From the NCBI RefSeq assembly GCF_002952055.1, contig NZ_CP021255.1, positions 2,364,001-2,428,000 of the forward strand: a stretch of 64,000 nt of DNA, in the 5' to 3' direction. Made by a program: the position numbers and the translations under genes. Numbering within the stretch: the first letter of the stretch is position 1; each line of letters begins with the position of its first letter. This DNA comes from Desulfobulbus oralis. Lineage in GTDB: Bacteria; Desulfobacterota; Desulfobulbia; Desulfobulbales; Desulfobulbaceae. The notes beneath the pieces were generated by a model. It had not been told where the DNA came from, did no database searches, and saw nothing but the letters and a program-made list of their open reading frames with translations. Positions 9,065-17,178 of this stretch are shown here, in pieces.

Positions 9065-9841
9065 TTATTTCCCGCTCCGCACCGGCTCAACAAAATGCGC
9101 CCAAAGTACCGCGCCCAGCTCCACATCCTTGGGCTCGCCCTTGTAGGGCATCTTTTCCGGGGCGGTATTCAGCGCGGCAAAACCCCACCAGCCGGCAAAG
9201 GGAACGGCGTAGCTGAATACCCCGTTTGCATCCGTCTTGACCACCTGTGTGACGAAGGCTTCTGCCGGCTCCTTGTACTTCTTGTCCTGGTTGTAGAATT
9301 CAATTTCCACATCCACACCGGCTGTCGGCTTGCCGTCCAAGAGAACCTGTCCCTGGAATAGGTTGCCGCGGTAGTTGCCAAAGGGCCGGGTCAGGGGAAC
9401 GATTTCCGTTTTCAGGCCCAGTGGCTCGTCCCAGCCGTCTTCGCCGCCAAAGACACTGACATAGGTCTTGGTGTAATGTACGATGAAACAGTCCTCCGAA
9501 GGTTCCCAATAGGGCTGAGGTTCCACAGCGAACTGATAGAGGCCGGGCTGAGTGGGCCTGAAATCCGCCTGCCAGGCCGAATGCTCATACACCTTGGTAG
9601 GCTTGAGCAGGGGTGCAAGGTCGGTTTTCCGGCCATCTGCCACCGCAAAAAAGGCAGCGGGCCGGGCCATTTCCATGCCGTTGCCCTCCATGGGGTGGGA
9701 AAAGGCCAAGGTCAGGTGAATATCGGCCTTTTTGGGGTCAGACACGATTTCCCGGTCGGGGATGAGCAAGCCGAAATGGGCGTAAGCAGGACTTGCCAGT
9801 ATGCAAAAAGCGGCAATGGCGGGGGGCAACAGGCGGGACAT
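9065..9841 (-). CDS. nikK: NikK-like DUF4198 periplasmic nickel-uptake protein
   Basis: 258 residues from the ATG at 9841, which has an AAGGAG site; the open frame extends 16 codons further up without support. A signal peptide ends at SPAYAHFG, leaving an N-terminal histidine on the mature protein, typical of DUF4198/NikK and a possible metal ligand. Further features are HPMEGNGMEM and a beta-sandwich C-terminal half with an FAGWWGFAAL motif. First gene of the nik operon. No NikR-type operator was recognised upstream. Confidence 0.85.
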   Translation of the reverse strand: MSRLLPPAIAAFCILASPAYAHFGLLIPDREIVSDPKKADIHLTLAFSHPMEGNGMEMARPAAFFAVADGRKTDLAPLLKPTKVYEHSAWQADFRPTQPGLYQFAVEPQPYWEPSEDCFIVHYTKTYVSVFGGEDGWDEPLGLKTEIVPLTRPFGNYRGNLFQGQVLLDGKPTAGVDVEIEFYNQDKKYKEPAEAFVTQVVKTDANGVFSYAVPFAGWWGFAALNTAPEKMPYKGEPKDVELGAVLWAHFVEPVRSGK

Positions 9842-9950
9842 GGCAAACTCCTTGGATCTTCCTGGATAAATGCATACGAAACAGCTCATGGTAACACTGG
9901 CCGTTCTTTCTACTTGCCTGTCCGGGCAATGTCAAGCGGAATGGGCCCGG

Positions 9951-10034
9951 ATACGCGAAGCATAGGGCTTCGTTTCCTGCTGCCCTTCATGTCAGGCCCC
10001 TTTGTTTTTATGCCTCCGATTTCGTGACTACACG
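9951..10034. repeat. ~83-bp repeat, copy 2 (upstream of nikK)
   Basis: Partner of the 6142-6223 copy. It lies 110-190 bp upstream of nikK, so it could be in the nik leader or promoter region. Conserved stretches include GCGAAGCATA, TCGTTTCCTG and TCGTGACTACAC. See copy 1 for the hairpin comparison. Confidence 0.6.
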
Positions 10035-10094
10035 CTCTGATTCAGGCGTTAAGCGGTTAAGACCCCGATATCGGCCTTACAGCCGATCCCTGCC

Positions 10095-10133
10095 GGAAAA
10101 ACGGGCCGGAGTTCAATTCCGGTCCTTTTTTTG
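10095..10133. terminator. Bidirectional rho-independent terminator
   Basis: A stem formed by GGCCGGA and TTCCGGTCC with a six-base loop has a T run on the plus side and an A run (T run on the minus strand) on the other. It overlaps the stop codon of the VanY-like gene, ending its minus-strand transcript, and can also stop plus-strand readthrough. Confidence 0.7.
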
Positions 10134-10871
10134 CGTTGTTTCTTTGCTCCCCGGCCCAGTGGTCCCGGGCATCTTTGCTGTCGCCTGCGCCGGGCCCTCC
10201 GCCCGCCTGCCGCGGCCCTGCTCCCCCGCAGTCGCCCTGCCCTCTTCCGGCATCTGATATTCCCAATGCCAGGGCTCCCAGACAATGCCAAAACTGTTAG
10301 CCTTGCCATAGGTTTCAACAAAACCGTATTCCCGGGCATGCCGCCTGAGCCAGGCATAGGCCGGCGTCCTGCCGAAGGCTGCGGAGCTGGGATGCAGATC
10401 CACCGCCAGCCCCAGCGCGTGGCGGGAATATCCGGGCGGCGCCGTGTGCCGGGCGATGCTCTGAAAGCTCAGGCCCTTCTGCAGATTACGGCGGTAGATT
10501 GCCTCCTGATACACCGCGCTCCGGTAAGCCGAATCGGCCTGCAGCACGATACCCTCTGCCCGGGCTGCCTCCGCCATGCGCACAAAAGACAGGAGGGCCT
10601 CTTCCCGAAGCGAAATCTCCATGCCGCCCAGGGTCAGTTCCCTGGGCATGAGCACGAGACACCGCAGCGTTTCCGCCGGAACCCGCACCCGATGGCCGGC
10701 CCAGGGTGCGGGCACCGGATATGTGATCCCGTCGATACGCACGGTTTCCGCAGGCTGCATCCCGGCACCGGCAGCCGCACGCTGTTCGGAGTTCTGCCCC
10801 AGGACACCGCCAGCAGGCAGACACAAGGCGAAAAGCGCCAGCAGCACCGGCAGGCATTGTTGTCTGTTCAT
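10113..10871 (-). CDS. VanY-type D-Ala-D-Ala carboxypeptidase, exported
   Basis: 252 residues from the ATG at 10871. It has a signal peptide (VLLALFALCLPAGGVLG) and an M15B peptidase domain. Zinc and substrate motifs are visible: QADSAYRS, SRHALGLAVDLHP (the SxHxxGxAxD motif) and EPWHWEY. The family trims the terminal D-Ala of peptidoglycan stem peptides in the periplasm. The C-terminal ~45 residues are a low-complexity Gly/Ala/Lys tail. No clear SD is seen at this start, and upstream in-frame starts lack homology. Confidence 0.88.
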   Translation of the reverse strand: MNRQQCLPVLLALFALCLPAGGVLGQNSEQRAAAGAGMQPAETVRIDGITYPVPAPWAGHRVRVPAETLRCLVLMPRELTLGGMEISLREEALLSFVRMAEAARAEGIVLQADSAYRSAVYQEAIYRRNLQKGLSFQSIARHTAPPGYSRHALGLAVDLHPSSAAFGRTPAYAWLRRHAREYGFVETYGKANSFGIVWEPWHWEYQMPEEGRATAGEQGRGRRAEGPAQATAKMPGTTGPGSKETTQKKDRN

Positions 10872-11056
10872 CGGCAAATCCGGTAAAATACAAACAGGGA
10901 GGCAGTCGCCCGCGCCACTTGACAACACAATCCAGTTGCCGGGCCAAAACATTGGGTATAGAGTGACAACGTCACGCAAACAGCACAAGCCTGTTTGCAT
11001 AACCCGCATCCCTGCATGCTGTCAATGCCCTGCCCTGAAATCACCCACATAAAGCC

Positions 11057-11686
11057 ATGCTCACCCCACTGCCCCATATGCTGAAACCGCGCTTCGCCTG
11101 TCTGTGCGCCGCCCTGCTGTTCTGCCTGCCGCCGGCAGGCCAGTGTGCAGAGGCCGCAGACCAGGACAATGTCATCAGCACCATCAAGGAGGCCCTCCAG
11201 CAGTACGAAAAGGGCGACTACACCTCTGCCGCTTCCAACCTCAACTACGCCTCACAGTTGGTTCTGCAGAAGAAAAGCGAGCAGATGCGCGCGCTCCTGC
11301 CCGAAGCCCCGCCGGGCTGGGAAACCGAAAAGACCAAGTCTCAGGCCGTGGGCGCGGAGGTGCTGGGCGGCGGCATCACCATCAGCCGCACCTACAGCAA
11401 GGGCGAGGCCACCGTGCATCTGGAGGTGATCGCCGATTCGCCCATGATGCGCTCGGTTTTGATGATGACCAGCAATTCCGTATTCGCCAGCGCCGGCGGC
11501 GGCAAGCTGGAAAAGGTCAAGGGCAACAGGGCCATCGTCAAGTATGATGGCGATGATCAGAAAGGCGACATCTATGTGGTCGTGGACTCGCGCTTCGTGG
11601 TCACCATCAAGGGCCGGCACGTGCAGCGCGAGGATCTGGAGCTTTTCGCCAGCATCATGGACTACGACAGGCTGCTGAAAAATTAG
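11057..11686 (+). CDS. Exported protein of unknown function
   Basis: 209 residues; an ATG at 11078 is an equally plausible start. A signal peptide (CLCAALLFCLPPAGQCAEA) is followed by a helical segment (IKEALQQYEKGDYTSAASNL, TPR-like) and then a mixed domain with strands such as GGGITISRTYS and GDIYVVVDSRFVV. It probably sits in the periplasm. It is divergent from the VanY-like gene. I do not recognise the family and no catalytic residues are evident. Confidence 0.75.
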   Translation: MLTPLPHMLKPRFACLCAALLFCLPPAGQCAEAADQDNVISTIKEALQQYEKGDYTSAASNLNYASQLVLQKKSEQMRALLPEAPPGWETEKTKSQAVGAEVLGGGITISRTYSKGEATVHLEVIADSPMMRSVLMMTSNSVFASAGGGKLEKVKGNRAIVKYDGDDQKGDIYVVVDSRFVVTIKGRHVQREDLELFASIMDYDRLLKN

Positions 11687-11867
11687 GCCGAAACGGGCGC
11701 CGGAGAACAAGAGCCTTGACCCCGGCTGAATTCCTGGCTGCGCCCCAAAAAATCTTTCCCGGAGAGGGCTGACGAGGTTTTTTCCGCGGTAAGGGTCCCC
11801 CTGCTCCCAACGGACAAGAATTGGCCTTCTTCCCGGGACAGGGGGTTTTCATTGCAAGGAGAACAGT

Positions 11868-12044
11868 ATGGCGGCCGCGCACGATGCCAGTCCCCAAGCC
11901 GAAAGCGTACAGCCCGAGACCATCGCCAAAATGACCAAGGAAATTGTAGTCAAATTCATCGAGGTAGGGAAACTCTCCCCCTCGGGCTTTGAAGAGACCT
12001 TTGCCGCCGTTTATGCCGCCATCGAACGCACGGTGGGCAAATGA
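11868..12044 (+). CDS. Small protein of unknown function, first in the mpl operon
   Basis: 58 residues, starting MAAAHDASPQAESV and ending IERTVGK, with an excellent AAGGAG site seven bases before the ATG. Its stop overlaps the mpl start (ATGA), so the two are translationally coupled. The core IAKMTKEIVVKFIEVGKLS is predicted to be helical and faintly recalls the N-terminus of MucR/Ros-type proteins, but the zinc finger of that family is absent. No function is assigned. Confidence 0.7.
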   Translation: MAAAHDASPQAESVQPETIAKMTKEIVVKFIEVGKLSPSGFEETFAAVYAAIERTVGK

Positions 12045-13492
12045 AGGCGCAACTGGAGCCGGGCCGCAACATGGCTCCGGAACATATCCGTCATATTCAC
12101 CTGATCGGCATCTGCGGCACGGCCATGGCCGCCCTGGCCGGGATGCTCAAGGCCCAAGGCTTCCACGTCACGGGCTCGGATCAGAATGTCTATCCGCCCA
12201 TGTCGGATTTTCTGGCCAGCCTGGACATTCCGGTGCAGAAGGGCTTTCTGGCCGAGCACCTGCACCCACAGCCGGATCTGGTGATTGTGGGCAATGTGGT
12301 GCGGGCCGTATACCCGGAAGCCGTAGAGCTTGGGCGTCTGGCCCTGCCCTATCTCTCCATGCCCCAGGCGCTGGCCCACTTTTTCCTGCGTGACAAAACG
12401 CCGCTCGTGGTCTGCGGCACGCACGGCAAAACCACGACCGCCTCCCTTTTGGCCACCACCCTGCACCGCATGGGCGAAACGCCGGGCTTCATGATCGGCG
12501 GCCTGGTCGAAGCCTTTGGCCGCAACTACAACCTGCGCCAAGGCCGCTATTTTGTGGTGGAAGGCGACGAATACGACACCGCCTTTTTCAACAAGGTCTC
12601 GAAATTCCACCACTACCTGCCGGAATTCGCCATCTGTACCTCGGTGGAGTTTGACCACGCCGACATCTTTCCGGATTTGGCGAGCATCAAGGCGACCTTC
12701 GGCGAATTCTTCGGCCGCATTCCGGAACATGGCGCCCTGGTGGCCCACAGCGAGTCCCCGGTCATTGCGGAGCTTCTGGCCGAAGGCAGGGCCAGATGTC
12801 CGGTCATCGGCTACGGAGAAGACGGGGCCTGCCAATGGCGGCTTTTGGCGACGCGGGCCCAAGGCCTGAAGACGAGCTTCGACTTTGCCGGCCCGGACGG
12901 CCTTGCCGGCACCTGCGAACTGCCCCTGCCCGGCCGGCACAACTGCCTGAATGCCCTCGCGGTCATTGCGCTCCTGCAGCGGCTGGGCTTTGCCCTCCCG
13001 CGCATCCTGCCGGCCATGGCCAGCTTCGAGGGCGTGAAGCGACGACAGCAGATCCGGGGCGTGGTGCGGGGCATCACGGTGGTGGACGACTTTGCCCACC
13101 ACCCGACCGCCGTGCAGGCGACACTGGCGGCGCTCAGGGCCAGTTGGCCGGAAAGCCGGCTCGTCGCGGTCTTCGAGCCGCGCACCAATTCCAGCAGACG
13201 TGCCGTGTTTCAGGAGGCCTACGCAAAGGCCTTTGCCGATGCCAGCCGGGTTCTGATCCGCGCCACCCTGCCGCTGGACGATCTGCCTCCGGACAGGCAG
13301 TTTTCCTCGCAAAAGCTGGCTGAAACGCTACGCAGGCAGGGGCAGGATGCCAGCGCCTTTGCCGACACCGAAAGCATCATTGACGAGCTGGCAGCCACGA
13401 GTCGCAGCGGCGACAAGATCATCATTTTGTCAAACGGCGGCTTTGACAATATCCACGCCCGGCTTCTGGAGCGGCTGCAGGCCGGAGCCTGA
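12041..13492 (+). CDS. mpl: UDP-MurNAc:L-Ala-gamma-D-Glu-mDAP ligase
   Basis: Mpl attaches recycled tripeptide to UDP-N-acetylmuramate in peptidoglycan recycling; cytosolic, ATP-dependent. 483 residues. It is told from MurC by HLIGICGTAMAALAGML, GSDQNVYPPMS, GDEYDTAFFNKVSKFHHY and the C-terminal SNGGFDNIHARLLERL. The ATP loop is GTHGKTTT near residue 127, and DDFAHHPTAV is present in the C-terminal half. It overlaps the small upstream gene by ATGA and is followed four bases later by tilS. Confidence 0.95.
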   Translation: MKAQLEPGRNMAPEHIRHIHLIGICGTAMAALAGMLKAQGFHVTGSDQNVYPPMSDFLASLDIPVQKGFLAEHLHPQPDLVIVGNVVRAVYPEAVELGRLALPYLSMPQALAHFFLRDKTPLVVCGTHGKTTTASLLATTLHRMGETPGFMIGGLVEAFGRNYNLRQGRYFVVEGDEYDTAFFNKVSKFHHYLPEFAICTSVEFDHADIFPDLASIKATFGEFFGRIPEHGALVAHSESPVIAELLAEGRARCPVIGYGEDGACQWRLLATRAQGLKTSFDFAGPDGLAGTCELPLPGRHNCLNALAVIALLQRLGFALPRILPAMASFEGVKRRQQIRGVVRGITVVDDFAHHPTAVQATLAALRASWPESRLVAVFEPRTNSSRRAVFQEAYAKAFADASRVLIRATLPLDDLPPDRQFSSQKLAETLRRQGQDASAFADTESIIDELAATSRSGDKIIILSNGGFDNIHARLLERLQAGA

Positions 13493-13496
13493 AGCG

Positions 13497-14546
13497 GTGA
13501 GGTCCGGCGGCCTGCATCCCCTGGCCCTGGGTCTGGGCCGGGAACTGAGGGATATCGGCGTGCACAGGGGCGACGGCGTTTTGGTGGCCGTCTCCGGGGG
13601 GCCTGATTCCATGGCGCTGCTGCATCTTTTGGCCGAGCTGCAACCGCAACTGCCGCTTGAGCTGCATGCCGCCTGTGTGGAACACGGGCTCAGGCCAAAA
13701 GAAACGCCTGCAGAATGGGCCCTGGTGCAGCAGGCCTGCACCGCCCTGTCCCTGCCCTGCCAACGCCTGGTGGTGGATGTGCGGCAAGCGGCGACCGAGC
13801 AAAAAATCTCCCTGGAACATGCGGCCCGCAATCTCCGCTATCAGGCGCTGGAGCGGGAACGGCAGGCTACCGGTGCGCAGTGGCTGGCTCTGGCCCATAC
13901 CGCCGACGACCAGGTGGAGGAAATACTGCTGAGGCTCCTGCGCGGCGGCAGCCGCAAGGCCCTCTCCGGGATGCGCCGCCAGAGCGGCGCCCGCATCCGC
14001 CCGCTCCTAGGCATTCGCAAAAGGGCCCTGGTGTCCTATCTGGCAGCAAAAGGCCTGCCCAGTTGTTTTGACTCCTCAAACAGTGACACCCGTTTTCTGC
14101 GCAACCGCATCCGCCTGCATCTGCTGCCGATTCTGGAGCAGAAATACGAAACGGGCATCCGGGCGGCCCTGTTGAAAACCGCGGACAATCTGGCCATGGA
14201 CGAGGACCTGCTGGAGCAGCAGCAAGGCTGCGCGTGGGATGAACTGGTGCAAAGCGGCGAGGGCCCTTCCGGCCCGATCTGGCGGCTGAAGCGGCAAGGG
14301 CTCCTGGCGCTGCACCCGGCCCTGCAGCGTCGGCTGCTGGAGCGGCTGCTCTGCAACGCCCAGGGCAGTGCCAGCTACGAGCATATCATGGCCCTGCTCC
14401 GCCTGGCGGGCCGGGGCGACAATGGCCGCGAGCTGCACCTGAAGGGCGGTCTTCGGGCCGTCGTGCAGCGGGACCTGCTGTGCTTTTCCTTTCCCTGGGG
14501 CCGGGGCACCTGCCGCAGATCCAGCAAGAAGCGTGCAGGGCTGTAA
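13497..14546 (+). CDS. tilS: tRNA(Ile)-lysidine synthetase
   Basis: TilS turns the wobble C of the AUA-reading tRNA-Ile into lysidine, using ATP. The GTG at 13497, just after the mpl stop, is taken as the start because homology begins there; the open frame runs further back inside mpl. 349 residues. The PP-loop motif VSGGPDSMALLHLL is near residue 30, with LALAHTADDQVEEILLRLLRG and SNSDTRFLRNRIR following. The short length matches single-domain TilS forms. Confidence 0.93.
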   Translation: MRSGGLHPLALGLGRELRDIGVHRGDGVLVAVSGGPDSMALLHLLAELQPQLPLELHAACVEHGLRPKETPAEWALVQQACTALSLPCQRLVVDVRQAATEQKISLEHAARNLRYQALERERQATGAQWLALAHTADDQVEEILLRLLRGGSRKALSGMRRQSGARIRPLLGIRKRALVSYLAAKGLPSCFDSSNSDTRFLRNRIRLHLLPILEQKYETGIRAALLKTADNLAMDEDLLEQQQGCAWDELVQSGEGPSGPIWRLKRQGLLALHPALQRRLLERLLCNAQGSASYEHIMALLRLAGRGDNGRELHLKGGLRAVVQRDLLCFSFPWGRGTCRRSSKKRAGL

Positions 14547-14643
14547 GGCCAAACATCGCGGCCGCCCCTGCCGACAGGCCGGCCAGGCCTGTGGGGCAAA
14601 AGGATGTATGATGGCTCCTGCGCCCGCCCGGGGGATGCCTGCG

Positions 14644-15189
14644 CTACCCGGCTTTGCCCGAGGCAGGCGCCGGGCCGGCCGGCTGCTCCCCTGCCATGTG
14701 CACCTGATTCAGCAGCGCCTGATCGTAGCGCTTTTTGATGCGACGAATGGCCGCACTGATCTGCTGACTGGGCGCCAGAGGCAAAGTCAACACCTCATCC
14801 GAGGTGTAGCTGCTCAACTGCAACTGCCTCTGGGCCAGCTTGAAGGTATGGCTCCAGTTGATGGCAATGGTGGCATCCTGCCCCTCGATGGGCAGCTCAA
14901 TCGCCTGACCGCCGCATGCGACCTGTACCGCATCGCTCTCCGTGATTTCCAGAAACCAGGCGTCGCCCTCGGCAGTGCTAAACAAAAGAAAGACCCCCAC
15001 TTCCCAGAATGCCGCCTCATGCCGGGCAGCCTTTTGCTGCAACCGGGCGATTTCCCCCTGCAGCAGCGTCAGTATGGTGGCAGGCTCTCTGGCCTGCTGG
15101 CGGGCGGGAACCGGCCTGTTGAGGCAGCAGTGCTTGTACTTTTTTCCCGAACCGCAGGGACAGGGATCGTTGCGGCCAATCTTCATCAT
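14644..15189 (-). CDS. SEC-C motif protein
   Basis: 181 residues from the double ATG at 15187-15189. Immediately at the N-terminus is the SEC-C zinc motif IGRNDPCPCGSGKKYKHCC, shared with the SecA C-terminus and known to bind zinc and ribosome/SecB-type partners. A coiled, Gln/Arg-rich helix (ILTLLQGEIARLQQKAARHE) and a domain of unknown fold follow. The longer frame upstream runs through the tRNA and is rejected. Function beyond zinc binding is unknown. Confidence 0.8.
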   Translation of the reverse strand: MMKIGRNDPCPCGSGKKYKHCCLNRPVPARQQAREPATILTLLQGEIARLQQKAARHEAAFWEVGVFLLFSTAEGDAWFLEITESDAVQVACGGQAIELPIEGQDATIAINWSHTFKLAQRQLQLSSYTSDEVLTLPLAPSQQISAAIRRIKKRYDQALLNQVHMAGEQPAGPAPASGKAG

Positions 15190-15294
15190 GGGACGGACTG
15201 ACAGGACAATGAAAAAAGGAGGAGAGTAACTTGCAGGAACCGTGAGCCATGCGGCCGGTGGCAACAGGCCCACAGGCAAGGAAAGGGCCAAAGA

Positions 15295-15321
15295 CAAAAA
15301 AACGATCCTCAAGGACCGTTT
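15295..15321 (-). terminator. Terminator after tRNA-Pro
   Basis: On the minus strand, ACGGTCC-TTGA-GGATCGT is a seven-pair stem (one G-U) followed by seven Ts. It lies 17 bases past the tRNA CCA end. Confidence 0.85.
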
Positions 15322-15337
15322 TGGATGACCACCAGAA

Positions 15338-15414
15338 TGGTCGGGAAGAGAGGATTCGAACCTCCGGCCCCAGCGTCCCGAACGCTGTGCTCTACCAGAC
15401 TGAGCCACTTCCCG
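15338..15414 (-). tRNA. tRNA-Pro (anticodon CGG)
   Basis: 77 nt including an encoded CCA. The acceptor stem CGGGAAG pairs with CTTCCCG, the discriminator is A, the D-stem is GCTC/GAGC, and the anticodon stem is CAGCG/CGCTG with loop TTCGGGA. The T arm is GGAGG-TTCGAAT-CCTCT. It folds like E. coli proK. Confidence 0.97.
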
Positions 15415-15521
15415 ACGTTTGCCAAGCTGAGCGGCGCATACCTTGCCCCGCCGAACATTGGCCAGTCTTTTAACACCCCAAGACAGGCCTGTCCACCATT
15501 ATTTCCGCCTGCGCCTTGCCC

Positions 15522-15555
15522 GCCAAAAACAAAAGCAACAGCCGGTGCGCCCGGC
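15522..15555 (-). terminator. Terminator after HU gene
   Basis: On the minus strand, GCCGG-GCGCA-CCGGC is followed by TGTTGCTTTTGTTTTTGG, a hairpin with a T-rich tail 31 bp past the HU stop. Confidence 0.7.
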
Positions 15556-15585
15556 CGTTACCCGTATCTGCCTGACTGAGCGAAC

Positions 15586-15858
15586 TCAGTTGACTGCGTC
15601 GGCCAGCTTGCTGCCTGGTTTGAATTTGGCAATGGTTTTTGCCGGGATGGTGATCTTTTCGCCGGTCCGCGGATTTTTGGCCGTACGTTCAGGGCGTTTG
15701 ACCGTCGCAAAGGTGCCGAAGCCAACCAGCGTCACCTTGTCGCCCTTGGCAAGGGCCTTGGAAACAGCCATCAGCATGCCATTCAATGCCTTTTCGGCAT
15801 CCGCCTTGCTGATGCCGGCAGCGTCAGCCATGGCGTCGACCAGTTCTTTTTTGTTCAT
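15586..15858 (-). CDS. hup: HU family DNA-binding protein
   Basis: A 90-residue histone-like nucleoid protein that binds and bends DNA as a dimer. It has MNKKELVDAMADAAGISKADA at the start, the GFGTF turn, and the DNA-embracing arm with KNPRTGEKITIPA. An AGGAGG site is well placed. It has its own promoter and terminator, so it is transcribed alone. Confidence 0.97.
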   Translation of the reverse strand: MNKKELVDAMADAAGISKADAEKALNGMLMAVSKALAKGDKVTLVGFGTFATVKRPERTAKNPRTGEKITIPAKTIAKFKPGSKLADAVN

Positions 15859-15926
15859 TCCTTCCTCCTGGTTGGATCTTGTACCGGACCGGCGTTTTGA
15901 GGCGCCGCCGGCGATGTATGGCGTCG

Positions 15927-15955
15927 ACTAAAATAGAATTTATGGCCTTTGTCAA
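15927..15955 (-). promoter_or_regulatory. Sigma-70 type promoter for HU
   Basis: On the minus strand a perfect TTGACA (15950-15955) is followed after 17 bp by TTTAGT (15927-15932), which matches four of six -10 bases. It lies about 70 bp upstream of the HU start. Confidence 0.65.
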
Positions 15956-16187
15956 AGAAAAAACAGAATGGCCCGCCAAATAGCGATCCAGCTCCATGGT
16001 GAAGCCCCTGAGCAACCGCTGCCTGTACGGCTGCAGCATGGTGCCGGCACTTTGTCCACTCATGGTCCCGAATTTGCTATGTTTTCTGTACCCACTGCGG
16101 CCCGGCGCCGGAGAGGGCGTTCAGATCAGCGGAGTCAATCGGACGACAGCCCGGTTCAAGACGACAGCAGCTCCAGGTGCGCCACTG

Positions 16188-16763
16188 TCATGGCTCTGGT
16201 TCTTTGGCCGCTTTCAGGGCGCGCTCTTGGGTTTCGTGCTGCACGGCCGCCCACATTTCCTCAAAGAAACTTTTGTCCGCACCAGCCGCCTCTTCCAGCG
16301 CAGCCAACACCACCGGTGTATCCTGATCGCCGTCCTCCCCCGGCGGCGCGTCTTCATCCCCCAGATCCGCGCAGGCCAAAGCGTTTGCCGCCTTCAGGGT
16401 GTCCATGGCCACGGTGGTCTCGCAGGCAGCAGCGGCCGTCCTGTCCATGGCCGCCTCATCCGCCTGTTCCGCCTGATCCTTCGGCCACAGGCGGATGGCC
16501 ACGCCATGCTGCACCGCATAGGCCAGAGCTACCAGAGTATCCAGGGTCAGGGGCTCATTGCCTGTCAGGAGCCGGGTGATTTCTTCCCGGCTCCTGCCGA
16601 TTTTCTCGGCCAGCTCTCTCCTGCCCATGCCCAGTTTGCGCATGCCGGCATAGAGCTGCCTGATGACCTCCAGCCTGACCCTGGCCTGTACGACGGCAAG
16701 CGTCGCCCCCATGTTCTCCCCGAGTTTACCTGCAGACCCGCTGCCAGTGATATCTTCCTTCAT
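16188..16763 (-). CDS. XRE-like helix-turn-helix protein
   Basis: 191 residues from the ATG at 16763, with a GGAGG about ten bases upstream; a GTG seven codons earlier is possible. Residues about 40-85 form an HTH: GMGRRELAEKIGRSREEITRLLTGNE then LTLDTLVALAYAV. The 'AEKIGRSREEITRLL' pattern and the following 'YAVQHGVAIRLW' fit XRE-like or antitoxin-type regulators. The C-terminal half is acidic and Ala-rich with no recognised domain. No toxin partner is adjacent. Confidence 0.75.
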   Translation of the reverse strand: MKEDITGSGSAGKLGENMGATLAVVQARVRLEVIRQLYAGMRKLGMGRRELAEKIGRSREEITRLLTGNEPLTLDTLVALAYAVQHGVAIRLWPKDQAEQADEAAMDRTAAAACETTVAMDTLKAANALACADLGDEDAPPGEDGDQDTPVVLAALEEAAGADKSFFEEMWAAVQHETQERALKAAKEPEP

Positions 16764-17178
16764 GTTCCATCCATCCTCCGCCACAGTCCAACTCCGGATG
16801 CAAAGCAGGTTCTTCCCAAAATACTGGCGTCTCTGTCAACCTGCCTAGATGACAGCTCCGGCAAGGCAGGCCCGGCCTGCAACAGAAACGCAGCCCTGCC
16901 TTCCGGCCTGCGTATGGTACCCCCACACGCGACTCAGATTATATGCAAGCAGCCCTCATTAGGCAAATTCAAAGGCTCAAAAAAGCCCGGCCGGGAGACC
17001 AGTCCCGCAAGATGCAGGCCGAACACACACTCCCCTCTGGCGCTTCTGCATTTTCATCACCCGTCTGATATGCTATGCTCTGGGTTTTGCAGATCCATGC
17101 CGCCCGTGACAGCAGGCAGGCTGTTCCGGCACATCTGAAACCCGCAAATCACCTCCTGGCATACCTTTCCCAGGCATT
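16764..17178. other. Intergenic region between divergent regulators
   Basis: About 415 bp between the divergent XRE-like and IclR genes. No gene, tRNA or convincing -35/-10 pair was recognised. It presumably holds both promoters. Confidence 0.5.

Noticed and set aside
9842-9950. NikR-type operator upstream of nikK
   Set aside because: No GTATGA-N16-TCATAC-like palindrome could be found; only half-site-like strings are present.
12041-13492. murC instead of mpl
   Set aside because: The GDEYDTAFFNKVSKFHHY and SNGGFDNIHARL motifs are specific to Mpl, and there are no neighbouring division/cell-wall cluster genes.
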